Shown: one piece after another, positions 52,385 through 63,609 of the stretch
Numbering within the stretch: position 1 is the stretch's first letter
Layout of the letters: each line of letters starts with the position of its first letter
NCBI GenBank assembly: GCA_916048095.2
Contig: OU696595.1
Span: forward strand, 1,995,295-2,059,294
From: Sacculina carcini
Taxonomy: Eukaryota; Arthropoda; Thecostraca; Sacculinidae
Direction: 5' to 3'
DNA: 64,000 nucleotides
Position numbers and translations under genes: made by a program
The notes under the pieces: model-generated
Told to the model about the DNA's origin: nothing
Databases searched by the model: none
What the model saw: only the letters and a program-made list of their open reading frames with translations

Positions 52385-55300
52385 ATGGATATATGTATTA
52401 TTTTCTGTCTCATGTCTGTTTTGCTGATGTGGCGGGCCGAAAATTGTAGCCCCGCCCCGACGGCTAACGGCCGGTTTTCCCGTTTTCCGTCAGCGCCCAG
52501 CTCTTTCCTCGCACTGAGGTGCCAACTAATTCTGTGTTGCTCTCATACTCTGTCTTTGTGGTCGCCCATTGGACATTTTGCCTTGCGATATGTGTTTAAC
52601 AATGAGCTCTCAATAAATTGTTCTCACATGTGTTTTCTAGTGTTTTTCTTGTGTGTGTATTTGTGTGTATGTTTGCTTTGTATTGTGTGTGTTGTATGCT
52701 TGTTTTTTGTTGTGAAATTTCGTATGCATGTGTTATGTGTTGTGTTTTTGTGTTCGCATGCGTCGTGCATTATGTGTTTATTTGTATGTCTGCTTTGCGT
52801 TGTGTGTGTGCCTTCTCACACCGTGGATTTGTCGTTTCTACTGATGATGTGTGGCGATGTTGAAATGAATCCCGGTCCTGCTCGACCACAAAAACGATTT
52901 TCAAATATACTTTTCGCCAACATCAGGGGCTTGTATAAGAACATCAGAGATTTGACAGCAGCCAGTCGCTCCAAGGACATCGTTATCTGTGCCGAAACGC
53001 TTGTGTCCGATTATCGGGACCAATCTGAGCTCTTGATGCCAGGTTTCAGTAAGCCATTGCTAATCAAACGTGACTCAAAAAACAGGCGGCGTGGCATGGC
53101 AGTGTACGTACGCAAAGGCTTTTCAGCAACGAGAATTACAGCGCACGACTGCACTTGTCATGAATTTATGCTGCTGCGTGTCAACACCGCCTTGATGAAT
53201 TTTTACATCTTTGGAGCCTACCGAAATCCAGACAGTAACGACTCTATCTACGAATGTCTCTTGTCAGCCATGTCAACAATTCAGGAGAAGGACACCAAGT
53301 CAGCATTTGTATTTGTGGGAGACATGAACGCCCATCACCGTGAGTGGCTCTTGTCGACATCTCCTACAGACGCTCATGGTAGAGCAGCATATGATTTCTG
53401 CAACATTTCTGGCTGCTCCCAAATGGTGTCCGGTCCCACACATCAAGCGGGAAACTGTTTGGACTTGGTTATGACAGACGTCTCAGATATCGTGAGTGTA
53501 AACGTGGAAGCTCCAATAGGAAATTCAGATCACTCGTCGCTGTCCGTGAAGTTGACATTAAGACAGAAGGTTTCTCCTTACACGATTTCAAGGCTCGTGC
53601 ACATGAAGAACAATGTTGACTGGGTGAAGGTGAATGATGAACTGAAAGCAATTAAAGTTTCAAATCTGCAGCAGAAGGAATGCCCCATCGATGCATTGAA
53701 CAAATACATTACCGATGTCATCTCAAGGAGAGTGCCTACTAAAAAACTACGTTTTCGCTCTGATGACAAAGCCTGGTTCACCAACGAATGTCGTAGCGCA
53801 CGTGAATCCAAGCAGGAGGCTTACCACAAGTGGCTCCAATCACGCTCAGCCGATTCATGGAATGTCTACACTGAGGCCAGACGGCATGCTGAGCATGTGT
53901 ATTCAGAAGCGGAAACACGTCACTCAAAGAAACTTGCTGAAAAGCTAACATCTGCCAATGACGCCCACAAATGGTGGTCAACGTTGAAATCGTCAGTGTT
54001 TGGACATGACCTGTCTGTCCCTCCTTTATTTTCAGCGAACGGTGAGCTCAAAATCAACCCAACAGAGAAGGCAGAGTTGCTTATGGATTACTTCAATACC
54101 AAGCAATGTCAAGGGTCCATTCCGTCTGACGATTCATCTGTCCTCGCCCCGAAAATCAAAGGCATTGCCTTCCGATCAAAAGAAGTGGCCAATCTCATGA
54201 AAGACCTTGATGCCCACGGAGGAACAGACCCTCTGAATATGTTTCCGCTATTTTTCAAGAACACGGCAGATACTCTAGCTCCGAAGCTCAGTGCTCTTTT
54301 CAGGCGCTTGATGAAGACTGGTTCGTTTCCATCATGTTGGCGGGTTGCGAATATCACGCCCATACCAAAAGGAACCAATTCAGCTGATGTTGCAAACTAC
54401 CGGCCAATATCAATTACGCCGATTCTGTCCAAAATATTCGAGCACTTGATATCTTCCAGACTGTCCAAGTACCTGGAGAGCAACAATCTGCTGTCGGAAA
54501 ACCAATTTGCATACCGCAAAAAACTCAGCACGACTGACGCTCTGCTTACTATCACGCATGAGCTCCAGCAAGTGCTAGACAAAGGCAGTGAAGCCTGGAT
54601 TGTGCAGTTGGATTTCTCGGCAGCATTTGACCGTGTGAGCCACCAGGGCTTGTTGCAAAAACTGAGAAAGATTGGAGTCGGCGGCCATTTGCTAAGTGTT
54701 TTGCATCAATTTCTATCCAATCGCGTACAACGTGTTGCCATCGATGGAGCATACAGTGGCTGGCAGAGCATTGCGTCCGGTGTCCCGCAGGGAAGTGTGT
54801 TGGGTCCTATTTTGTTCAACATTTACACCGCTGACCTGTACACAACCACACGCAACCCTGTATATGGATATGCTGATGATATCACCTTGATGGCTGTAAT
54901 TTCATCTCCTTCGGACAGACCACAGGTGCGTCAAACGGTCAACGACGATCTCAGCAGCGTCCTGAAGTGGTGTGAGAGGTGGAATATGATGCTGAACACT
55001 TCCAAATCTAAATGCTTGTTGGTTTCTAGGTCACGTACCGTTCAGCCTTCACATGGAGCTATCCTCATAAATGACGCCCAACTCAACGTGTGTGATGAGC
55101 TCAAAATATTGGGAGTACATGTAGACTCAAAGCTCACGTTTGAGAGTCACATTCGGAAGCTAGTTTGTTCGGCATCGCGGAAACTGGGAATTATAAGAAA
55201 GGCATATCGGATGTTCGGTAGCAGCACAATCTCAAAAAGTTGTTTTCGCTGTTTCATTCTGCCAATTCTGGAGTACTGCGCCCCCGTGTGGTCTTCTGCT

Positions 55301-55681
55301 GCGGATTGTCACCTCAATCTCATCAACAGAGTTGTTAGAACTTGCAAGTTCCTCTGTGGTGACTTGGTTCTTGGTGATCTTTGCCATCGTCGAAAGGTCA
55401 GCAGCGTGTGCATGCTGTACAAGATCAAGCACAACGACTATCATCCGATGAGCAAGTCAATTCCTGATGATTTCGTGGCAGCAAGAAGCACACGGTTTAC
55501 ATCCAAACAGCATTCCCAGTGCATGGCTCCAATTCGTTGTCGTACAAAACAATTCCAACGTTGCTTTCTTCCGGCCACTGTGTCTACTTGGAACACGTTG
55601 AAGGAGGAGGCTTTCTCGCAGAACAATTTGAACAAATTCAAGGCCAAAGTAAATGAAATGCTACTGAAAGAGCGGAATTGA
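52385..55681 (+). CDS. LINE-A polyprotein: hydrophobic leader, 2A, EEP endonuclease, RT
   Basis: First ATG 52385 gives 1098 aa (the frame is open upstream without ATG). Residues 1-164: Cys-rich hydrophobic leader (for example CFLVFFLCVYLCVCLLCIVC) ending LLMMCGDVEMNPG, a 2A ribosome-skipping motif, with the next proline as residue 165. From about 172: apurinic-like endonuclease (ILFANIRGLYKN, CAETLVSDY, RRGMAVYVRKG, VGDMNAHHREW, NCLDLVMTDV, NSDHSSLSV). RT follows (VANYRPISITPILSKIFE, LDFSAAFDRVSHQGLL, SGVPQGSVLGPILFN, YGYADDITL near residue 829) and a C-terminal domain ending NEMLLKERN. All catalytic signatures are present and no frame break is seen. Confidence 0.93.
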   Translation: MDICIIFCLMSVLLMWRAENCSPAPTANGRFSRFPSAPSSFLALRCQLILCCSHTLSLWSPIGHFALRYVFNNELSINCSHMCFLVFFLCVYLCVCLLCIVCVVCLFFVVKFRMHVLCVVFLCSHASCIMCLFVCLLCVVCVPSHTVDLSFLLMMCGDVEMNPGPARPQKRFSNILFANIRGLYKNIRDLTAASRSKDIVICAETLVSDYRDQSELLMPGFSKPLLIKRDSKNRRRGMAVYVRKGFSATRITAHDCTCHEFMLLRVNTALMNFYIFGAYRNPDSNDSIYECLLSAMSTIQEKDTKSAFVFVGDMNAHHREWLLSTSPTDAHGRAAYDFCNISGCSQMVSGPTHQAGNCLDLVMTDVSDIVSVNVEAPIGNSDHSSLSVKLTLRQKVSPYTISRLVHMKNNVDWVKVNDELKAIKVSNLQQKECPIDALNKYITDVISRRVPTKKLRFRSDDKAWFTNECRSARESKQEAYHKWLQSRSADSWNVYTEARRHAEHVYSEAETRHSKKLAEKLTSANDAHKWWSTLKSSVFGHDLSVPPLFSANGELKINPTEKAELLMDYFNTKQCQGSIPSDDSSVLAPKIKGIAFRSKEVANLMKDLDAHGGTDPLNMFPLFFKNTADTLAPKLSALFRRLMKTGSFPSCWRVANITPIPKGTNSADVANYRPISITPILSKIFEHLISSRLSKYLESNNLLSENQFAYRKKLSTTDALLTITHELQQVLDKGSEAWIVQLDFSAAFDRVSHQGLLQKLRKIGVGGHLLSVLHQFLSNRVQRVAIDGAYSGWQSIASGVPQGSVLGPILFNIYTADLYTTTRNPVYGYADDITLMAVISSPSDRPQVRQTVNDDLSSVLKWCERWNMMLNTSKSKCLLVSRSRTVQPSHGAILINDAQLNVCDELKILGVHVDSKLTFESHIRKLVCSASRKLGIIRKAYRMFGSSTISKSCFRCFILPILEYCAPVWSSAADCHLNLINRVVRTCKFLCGDLVLGDLCHRRKVSSVCMLYKIKHNDYHPMSKSIPDDFVAARSTRFTSKQHSQCMAPIRCRTKQFQRCFLPATVSTWNTLKEEAFSQNNLNKFKAKVNEMLLKERN
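52850..52879 (+). other. 2A-type ribosome-skipping motif (GDVEMNPGP)
   Basis: Codons 52850-52879 read CGDVEMNPGP, an exact match to the 2A consensus D(V/I)ExNPGP, preceded by hydrophobic VDLSFLLMM as in active 2As. It would separate the hydrophobic leader from the endonuclease-RT product during translation. Confidence 0.88.
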
Positions 55682-55854
55682 CTGTTGAGTCTTATTAATT
55701 GTATATTTATTCATATTTATTGTTATTTATTCATGCTTATTGTTATATATTTTCTATTTATTTATATTTATTCCTATTTTACTCTCTATTTATTACTATT
55801 TATTATTGGTTGTTGTTATTTATTAAATTATACTTTTACTCAGTGTTGGCTGTT

Positions 55855-56165
55855 GTTGTTTATTGAATCATATTTATTGTTGTTGCTGTTTATTGAGTCA
55901 TATTTATTGTTGTTGTTGTTTATTGAATCATATTTATTGTTGTTGCTGTTTATTGAATCATATTTATTGTTGTTGTTGTTTATTGAATAATTTTTATTGT
56001 TGTTGCTGTTTATTGAATCATATTTATTGTTGTTGTTGTTTATTGAATCATATTTATTGTTGTTGCTGTTTATTGAATCATATTTATTGTTGTTGTTGTT
56101 TATTGAGTCATATTTATTGGTGTTATTGTTTATTGAATCATATTTATTTGTGCTGTTGTTACTTA
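55855..56165. repeat. 30-bp VNTR in LINE-A 3' UTR (full-length copy)
   Basis: About 10 units of TATTTATTGTTGTTG(T/C)TGTTTATTGAATCA-type repeat, two more than the truncated copies. Confidence 0.93.
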
Positions 56166-56562
56166 TTGAATCATATTTATATTTATTGTTGGATGTTTCT
56201 TTTTTGAATCATATGTATTGTTCTTGATTGTTATTTATTACTTATTTATTAATATTTATTCTTATTTATTGATGGCTGTTTTTTAATTAATCACATATTT
56301 ATTGTTGATTGTTATTATTTATTGAGGAACGTGGGCGGAGTGACATTATGGATTGTTATCGGATGATGGTTTATTATTTATTGTTATTTATTTATTATTT
56401 TCTTTCCAACTCTCTTTCTAGACTTTTTTCTCTTCGAACTCTCTTTCTCTCTGAATCTTTTGGGCGCTTCCGGTACATGGGGCCACCTTAGGGTGGTAAT
56501 AGTGCTTGCACTCTTCCCATGCTACTGGATTTGCCTGTAATTAATAATAATAATAATACCAA

Positions 56563-57967
56563 GATGAGAGAAGTCGTGAATTAGGATAGAGTGATTAACA
56601 AGGTCGAAGGCGGAGGACATATCGAGAAGAACGAGAAGAACAGAGCGACGGTACGGGAAGTGCGAAAGGATGCCGTTGGAGATAGAAAGAAGAACTGATT
56701 CGGTAGAATGAGAAGGGCGAAACCCGGATTGGAAGGGATCAAGAAACTGGCAGATGAAGGGGGAAAGTTGTGCGGAGATAGCGGACTCGAGAAGTTTAGA
56801 AGCAAAGCTCAGAAGAGATATAGGACGATAGTTACCAAGTATAGAAGGGTCAAGGTTCTGTTTCTTAAGAATCGGACGGAGAATTGCATGTTTGTCAGCT
56901 AGAAACTGGCCGTGAAGAAAAGAGGAGGTGATAAGATGCATGAGATAAGGAACCAGGGAAGGAAGGGATTTGGAGATAGCAAGGAAGTTGATGGGATCAG
57001 CTGGTGAGAAGGATAGCTCGGAAGAGGAAACGAGGGAAAGGATATCATGGAGATCAATGTGAGAGAAGGACGTAAACCGGTGATGAGTGGAAGTGTGAGT
57101 GAGAGCAGCACAATTGGTGGGGATAATCGATTGTGTGAGTTTTACTTTTTTAGATAAAAATGTTGAGAACTCGGGAGCCGTTAGAGGAGAGGAGAAAGCA
57201 GGAGAGTGAAGACCACAGAGAGAGTTCAGAGTGGACGACAATGACTTGGAGGAGCGAGAAAAGGACGAGAGTTTGGAGCTATAGTAGCTACTTTTAGCAG
57301 CAGAAAGAGCAGAAGTGAAAGATGAGAGAGCGGAGCAAAACAAAAGCCAATAGGAAGAAGATCGTGAACGCCTCCAGGTACGCTCGAGACGTCGTTGAAG
57401 AGATTTGAGTACACGAAGCTGAGGAGATGACCAAGAAGGAGAGCGAGAGGAAGATGAGCGAGTGATGATGGGAAACATACAATTATATATATGGGAGAGT
57501 GCGGAAGAGAAATAGGGATAGATATCATGGGGAGGAAGATAATACAGAGCAGTGATAGGGAGACAGGAGGATAATAGTGAGTGAAATTGAATGGAATTAA
57601 AACATTTGTAGTTACGATAGATGGACGGAGTATAAGAAGCGGGACAAGTGAGCGGCAGAGTAGATAAAAGTAGGCTATGGTCAGAGACAGAGGAATCAGG
57701 AGGAAATACAAAGACATCGGAAGGGACAGGATCAGACGAGAGAAATGGGGAAGGAAACAGGACTAGATCAACTGTATGACGAGATATATGTGTAGGATAG
57801 AGAGAAGAATAAGAGAGACCATGGGAAGTAAGTAATGAGATAAAATTCAAGCAGTAAGGATTAGCCGAGGCTGAATCAAGCCAGTTAAAGTCGCCGAGTA
57901 TGATAAAACGGCTGGAGAAAATAGACGAGACCGCTTCAATGAGAGGAGGAAACTCTTTAAAAAACAT
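56563..57967 (-). CDS. LINE-B endonuclease-RT, interrupted by LINE-A
   Basis: Open from within the EEP domain (upstream residues in the same frame run from about 58140) through the RT fingers to SSAFDLVNHSILIHDFSHLG, where LINE-A begins. The remaining RT motifs ([15 protein letters not shown]) are at 52235-51522. Confidence 0.85.
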
Positions 57968-58125
57968 CGCGGAAGTGCCGGGGTGATTGGGACGGTAAAT
58001 GATAAGGATGCAAAACTTGTTAAAAGAGGCGACCGAGAGGGTGAGAGCTAGGAATTCGAATGAGGTGGGAGAAGAAACCAGATTGGAAAGGGACGAAATG
58101 GAGAGACCTTTGGAGAATAGACAAC

Positions 58126-59376
58126 CTACCCCGCCACCGAAGACTTAGAACTGACGCGCGATTTGTGTAGGAATGAAGAACAGGAAGGTAAGTTAGCAGA
58201 GAATGAGGAAATATCAGAATCAAGGAGCCAGGTTTCGGCAAGACAGATAATATACAGATTATGTGAGGCAAAGAGGTGGGATATGTGAGTCGTTTTATTT
58301 CGAGCCGATCTGATGTTGAGAAATCCAATTGTAAGATATTTTGAGTTAAAATGTGGACTAGGTGGAGGGGAGGGAAGTGAGGAACAGGAGAGGGAAGAGA
58401 TGGAAGAGCGACAGGGAAATTGCGTTGAAATAGAAAGAGGAAGGGAAGAATCGCTAGAAGGCGATAGTGAATTTAGCATTGGCGAGGGATGACGAGGGAG
58501 GACGGTCGATGGTGAGGGGGTGGGAGCTAAGAGAGTGCGGGCACGGATAGAATTGCGGACAGCCAAGAAGGAAGAACACTGGGGAGAAAAAACAGAATGG
58601 TTAGAAGTGTGGCCGTGATTGGTGCAGTTGACACATTTCGGTGTGCTGTGATCAGGACAGGCGGAGGAGGGGTGGGGACCAGCACAATAGCCACAGACGG
58701 GTACTTTTGTGGGGCAACGCTCAAACTTGTGACCAAGTCCACAGCAGCAAGAGCAGCGAGTCACCCAAAACCTGTCATAAACGCGACAACAGCGTAGGTG
58801 GACGAAGAGGCGATCACCTCCCTCGCGAATTGCTTGACGAACTCCCGGTGAGACTCCCAGCACGGCATGAGAGCGACCTTGTTTAGGCGGGGTGATGAAG
58901 AATAACTTGAGGTCGGTTTCTGAGACATCAGTGAGAAAACTGTTCTTGGCACGCAGGGAGGCCAGCAGACTATCAGGGGACGAGGGTGGCACATCCACGA
59001 GGGTGATTTTCGGCAGAATTGTTTGCTGTATATTCAGCACTGCTACTTGCACTCCGTCGATGTTGTCGGCAAGCGACTTGGCTGCCTGGGCAGCTGCGTC
59101 TTCGGTGGAGCAGCGCAAAACAAAACCACCAGATGATGTAGGACGGGCCGTTTTCACTTTTACCGTTTGCAGATGTTGCTGCAAGTTATCAGCTCGTACA
59201 GGCTCTTTACTTTTGTTTTTCACCACAAGAGCAATTGTACGGGCTGGCACGTTGTGGTGGGAAGCGGTATTTTCATCAGCGTTGGCAGAGGCGCAGCGAG
59301 AGGGGTGAAAGTCACGCAGGTCATCAAGCAGTTCGGTTCGCAGCTTGGTGAAGCAGGACTCCATCACCGATGGCAC
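58126..59376 (-). CDS. LINE-B ORF1-like protein running into the endonuclease
   Basis: 416 codons from ATG (59376). An N-terminal RRM-like region of unclear fold (TARPTSSGGFVLRCSTEDAA) is followed by three CCHC-type knuckles (CCGLGHKFERCP, CGYCAGPHPSSACP, CVNCTNHGHTSNH), a Pro/Ser-rich linker, then the start of the EEP domain (KYLTIGFLNIRSARNK ... ICLAETWLLDSD) before a frameshift. Nucleic-acid-binding ORF1 of a CR1/L2-like or jockey-like LINE, apparently fused in frame to the endonuclease. Confidence 0.8.
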   Translation of the reverse strand: MPSVMESCFTKLRTELLDDLRDFHPSRCASANADENTASHHNVPARTIALVVKNKSKEPVRADNLQQHLQTVKVKTARPTSSGGFVLRCSTEDAAAQAAKSLADNIDGVQVAVLNIQQTILPKITLVDVPPSSPDSLLASLRAKNSFLTDVSETDLKLFFITPPKQGRSHAVLGVSPGVRQAIREGGDRLFVHLRCCRVYDRFWVTRCSCCCGLGHKFERCPTKVPVCGYCAGPHPSSACPDHSTPKCVNCTNHGHTSNHSVFSPQCSSFLAVRNSIRARTLLAPTPSPSTVLPRHPSPMLNSLSPSSDSSLPLSISTQFPCRSSISSLSCSSLPSPPPSPHFNSKYLTIGFLNIRSARNKTTHISHLFASHNLYIICLAETWLLDSDISSFSANLPSCSSFLHKSRVSSKSSVAG

Positions 59377-59699
59377 TTTCTCGACAGTCAGTGGATTACG
59401 CTTGACTGATACGAAGTCAGTTTTTCACAAAGCACAAACCCAAAACAGTTTATGCTTCTTGACAGCATTGTATGCCGGTGTAGAAAGCGCTGCGCACGAG
59501 GGGTGAAATACGGCGGAACACAATGTGCGCGACGGCGGAAACGGTCTCACCGCAACAACACAATCTATCAATGTCAGAACGGTTGGGCATTGCGGTCACA
59601 ACACTCGCGCACAGAAAAAAAACAGAGTAAATAAGGAATACACGGAGCTCACAGAAACAGCACCACTCGCGATGGCTACTCGACGACGACTGATAGCCA

Positions 59700-60915
59700 C
59701 ATAGCCACAAACACACAGAAAGGGAAAGATAAAAAAAGAAGAGAGAAAATTTACACCTTATAATCATCACTAATATAGACAATGTTCTCTAGAGTATAAT
59801 ACGATTTCACCATGAAGAATTTCTTCAGGTGTTTTTTGAAAACAGGGATAGAACGTAGTGTTGGGGAGAGCTTGTTGTAAATACGGGGTCCTAAGATAGA
59901 GAGACGACGATTTTAGTGAGTATGTCTAGAAGGAAAAGCAGGTTCCAGTAAGAGACGAGAATCATCAGTTGACCTAAGTGTACGAGCAGATTTCTCTAAG
60001 GATAGAAGTTCAAATAAATACGAGGGCTTACGGAGAATAAGAGTGGAATGGATGATCAAAGAGATGCGGTAGTCTATAAGCGCCTTAATAGGAAGAAGTC
60101 CCAATTTTTGTAGATAGGGAGAGACATGTGAGCCAGCAGGGAGATTGCGGATTATACGACAAGCTTTACTAATAACAGATTGAAGTTTGCGAAGCTGGCG
60201 GAGGTTCAGAGAAATACAGAGCGAGCAACAGTATTGTAGCCTACTGAGAATTAAAGAATTAGCTAGCTTGAAAGCAGCAGAAACAGTCAAGTACCTTCGG
60301 ATAGAATAGATTCGCCTAATGTGAAAGCTACATACCCTAATGATATCAGAGATGTATAGTTCAAAAGAAAGATAATCATCTAGCAAGACACCTAAGCTAC
60401 GAAACGATTTAGAGAGAGGAACAGATATATAAGTTAAACTTCTAGAAGATTGAAAATGGATATATTTTGTCTTTTCCGGATTGAGCTTGAGATGGTGGGA
60501 AAAGGACCAGGTTTCAATGTCATCCAAGAGAGAAGAAACAGAATATTGGGAAATAGTATCAGACGAGAAAATAATTTGGATGTCATCCGCAAAGATTTGG
60601 AGAGTGACATCATGACGATGGAGGATTTCACCTATGGAAGTTAAGTAAATATTGAAGAGGAGAGGGCCTAGGATGGACCCCTGTGGGACACAGTATGAGA
60701 GTGGGAAAGAATCACTGGTACAAACAAACTGAGATCGTGAAAGAAGATAAGAGCGGAAGAATGATAGTGCAGCACCACAAATACCTAGGATGGATAGAGT
60801 ATTGAGTAGAATTAGATGATCAACAGTGTCAAAAGCCGCAGAGAAGTCCAGTTGAATGAGAAGAACATCCTTACAAGCAAGAGTAGACTTAAGAATAGAG
60901 TCATAGAGGAAGAGA
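59700..60915 (-). mobile_element. LINE-D (EEP-type RT LINE), 5'-truncated
   Basis: The minus strand encodes RT from just before motif A: LLIQLDFSAAFDTVDHLILL, YCVPQGSILGPLLFNIYL, LQIFADDIQIIF, LKLNPEKTKYIHFQSS, LILSRLQYCCSLC, to PAFPSRHTH and a stop at 59913. Beyond this stop the frame continues with RRLSILGPRIYNKLSPTLRS up to about 59754, so the stop is a disabling mutation. The 5' junction at about 60915 lies in a CACTGACACA microsatellite. Jockey/CR1 group; not closely related to LINE-A or LINE-B. Confidence 0.85.
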
Positions 60916-60917
60916 AG

Positions 60918-61142
60918 CGAGCACACACTCACTGACACACACACACACACTAACACACATACACACACTAACACACACACACACACACTGACACACACAC
61001 ACACACGCACACTGACACTTATACACACACCCAAACACTGACACACACGCACACACTGACACACACACACACACACACACTGACACGCACACACCCACAC
61101 ACACTGACACACACTCACACAAACACACACACACACACACAC
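60918..61142. repeat. CACTGACA/CACTAACA/CA minisatellite
   Basis: About 225 bp of (CA)n broken by CTGA and CTAA steps. The frame of LINE-D runs on into it by chance of period. Confidence 0.95.
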
Positions 61143-62447
61143 CGTGAGTATCAATTTTTACGGTTCCTGCCCAGCCCTACACGACACCTGCTCAGTGCTG
61201 CCATCTATAAATATATTTTACACAGCAAACAATCTATAACAATTTCGTCTGTATCAGCAGCGTCCTGTGTTTGTGTGGGAAATTCCCACTGGTGACAGAA
61301 TTTGCCAAGTGGGAATTAAAGGTCGTACAGAAGGTCAAATGTGTGTTTGTTTGTCAGTTTGTGTGTTTTTTTGTCAGTTTTTGTGTTTGTTTGTCAGTTT
61401 TTGTGTGTTTTTTCTGAATTTATTTTAGTGAATTCTGTGGACAATTAAGAGTTGACTCATTAAAAGAAGTGAGATAATCCACCATTATGCCAATCCACAC
61501 ACAATCATTCCACAATCTACTGATAATCATTATTTTCAATTGAAAATGTCGGATTTTAATTGCAACAACTAAAAGAAATCATGGTAATATTTTAGTTAAA
61601 ATAAGGAGATGAGCTGTTTTATGACATATTATTGACACGCGGGTCGCATCTATAAGAAATATTATACCGTTTAATTTAATAAGCACAATTCCAATCAATC
61701 TAGAAACATCCCGGAATTCACTTCAAAACACAGAAGGACTGATAACCATGTGAATTAAATAATTTATAATAAAATAATGTATTATAAAATAATGTATAAT
61801 ACAATAATGTATAATTAAATAATGTATGATACAAAAACGTATGATAAAATAGTGTATAATAATATCTTATCACGTTTGATTTTTTGTTATTATATTGGGG
61901 GGCGAAAAGTGTTTGAAATCCCCGATTACAACCGTGCTTTATTGAATGAAACTTGAACAAATTTCGGTGAATTTCGATGAATGAAACAAAATATATACAA
62001 TTTTTCCTTGCACAAAACAATATGCAAATGATTGCTGAGCTGTTCAATAATGAATTAAAAACATTCCCAACCTTCAACGCACGATAAACTCCATCTAACA
62101 TTAATTAAACAAAACTGAACTCATTGTTTGACACTCTTGTAGGGTCTGCGCCAAAAATAGCCGGGTTTTCAGTTTTCTGAATTGTAAAATCGCTTCTCCG
62201 CCTTCGGCTAAGTTAAAAGTGTAAAGTGGATCGTAAATGGAGACAAACAAATAAATTATCTACGAGCCACTAATTGCGCTCTGTTTACAACCTGTATTTT
62301 TTCTATATATACATATATATGAATGCAAGAAACACACATTTAATTGGTGAAAAATACAACGAAATAATTAATCACGCTGAAACACCAAGCATCAAATCAA
62401 TACAAATACGAATACGAAGAAAGAGCAGAAAACAGGGAGAGAGATAT
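61143..62447. other. No gene seen
   Basis: Unique AT-rich sequence. It contains GTTTGTTTGTCAGTTT repeats (61342-61412) and AATAATGTATAATAAA-type tandem repeats (61757-61865). No convincing coding on either strand. Confidence 0.5.
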
Positions 62448-63545
62448 ATAGAGATAGATAGATAGAGAGATAGAGAGGTAGAGAGATAGAGAGGTAGAGA
62501 GATAGAGAGATAGAGAGATAGAGAGATAGAGAGGTAGAGAGGTAGAGAGATAGAGAGATAGAGAGATAGAGAGGTAGAGAGGTAGAGAGATAGAGAGATA
62601 TAGAGATAGAGAGGTAGAGAGATAGAGAGATAGTGAGATAGAGAGATAGAGAGGTAGAGAGGTAGAGAGGTAGAGAGTTAGAGAGGTAGAGAGGTAGAGA
62701 GGTAGAGAGATAGAGAGATAGAGAGATAGAGAGATAGAGAGATAGAGAGGTAGAGAGATATAGAGATAGAGAGGTAGAGAGGTAGAGAGATAGTGAGATA
62801 GAGAGATAGAGAGGTAGAGAGGTAGAGAGGTAGAGAGGTAGAGAGATAGAGAGATAGAGAGGTAGAGAGATATAGAGATAGAGAGATAGAGAGGTAGAGA
62901 GATAGAGAGATAGTGAGATAGAGAGATAGAGAGGTAGAGAGGTAGAGAGGTAGAGAGATAGAGAGGTAGAGAGGTAGAGAGATAGAGAGATAGAGAGATA
63001 GAGAGGTAGAGAGATAGAGAGATAGAGAGATAGAGAGGTAGAGAGATAGAGAGATAGAGAGATAGAGAGATAGAGAGGTAGAGAGATAGAGAGATAGAGA
63101 GATATAGAGATAGAGAGGTAGAGAGATAGAGAGATAGAGAGGTAGAGAGGTAGAGAGATAGAGAGATAGAGAGGTAGAGAGATAGAGAGATATAGAGATA
63201 GAGAGATAGAGAGGTAGAGAGATAGAGAGATAGAGAGGTAGAGAGGTAGAGAGGTAGAGAGATAGAGAGATAGAGAGGTAGAGAGATATAGAGAGGTAGA
63301 GAGATAGAGAGATAGAGAGATAGAGAGATAGAGAGGTAGAGAGATAGAGAGATAGAGAGATATAGAGATAGAGAGGTAGAGAGATAGAGAGGTAGAGAGG
63401 TAGAGAGGTAGAGAGATAGAGAGGTAGAGAGATAGAGAGATAGAGAGGTAGAGAGATAGAGAGATAGAGAGATATAGAGGTAGAGAGATAGAGAGATAGA
63501 GAGGTAGAGAGATAGAGAGGTAGAGAGATAGAGAGATAGAGAGAT
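62448..63545. repeat. GATAGAGA/GGTAGAGA octamer array (1.1 kb)
   Basis: About 137 tandem 8-bp units, each GATAGAGA or GGTAGAGA, with rare TATAGAGA-type and GTGAGATA interruptions. Blocks containing both rare variants recur (about 62600, 62757, 62870), showing higher-order duplication. A 298-codon open frame on the minus strand is a by-product. Confidence 0.98.
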
Positions 63546-63609
63546 GGGGAAAGAGAATGATCTGCTGCTCTCAAGTCAAATGAAATGTAATAAACAATAG
63601 ACTGCCTGT

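Larger units (their letters stand above)
52236..56562 (+). mobile_element. LINE-A, full-length EEP-RT LINE with 2A motif
   Basis: Inserted in LINE-B. It has a leader of about 140 bp, one long open frame (52385-55681), a 3' UTR with a 30-bp VNTR (55855-56165), a conserved 3' region (GGGCGCTTCCGGTACATGGG, CACTCTTCCCATGCTACTGG) and the tail TTGCCTGTAATTAAT(AAT)n. Two more 5'-truncated copies (33441, 38690) are nearly identical and a 40-bp stub lies at 3873. The intact frame and near-identical copies indicate recent activity. Exact 5' end and target duplication are not resolved. CR1-like within the jockey superfamily; clade tentative. Confidence 0.93.
56563..59690 (-). mobile_element. LINE-B, 5' half (ORF1, endonuclease, RT start)
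   Basis: The minus strand reads from about 59690: a leader, a Gag-like ORF1 with zinc knuckles, the EEP endonuclease (LTIGFLNIRSARNKTTHISH, IICLAETWLLDSDI, then in a shifted frame SRFIILGDFNWLDS, HTVDLVLFPS, SDHSLLLSTL), the RT start ([69 protein letters not shown]), broken at 56563 by LINE-A within DFSHLG. One frameshift near 58140 separates ORF1/EEP start from the rest. Together with 51065-52235 it gives an element of about 4.3 kb. Confidence 0.88.

Noticed and set aside
62678-63574. 298-codon open frame on the minus strand (YLSISLPLYLST)
   Set aside because: Product of the GATAGAGA/GGTAGAGA array.
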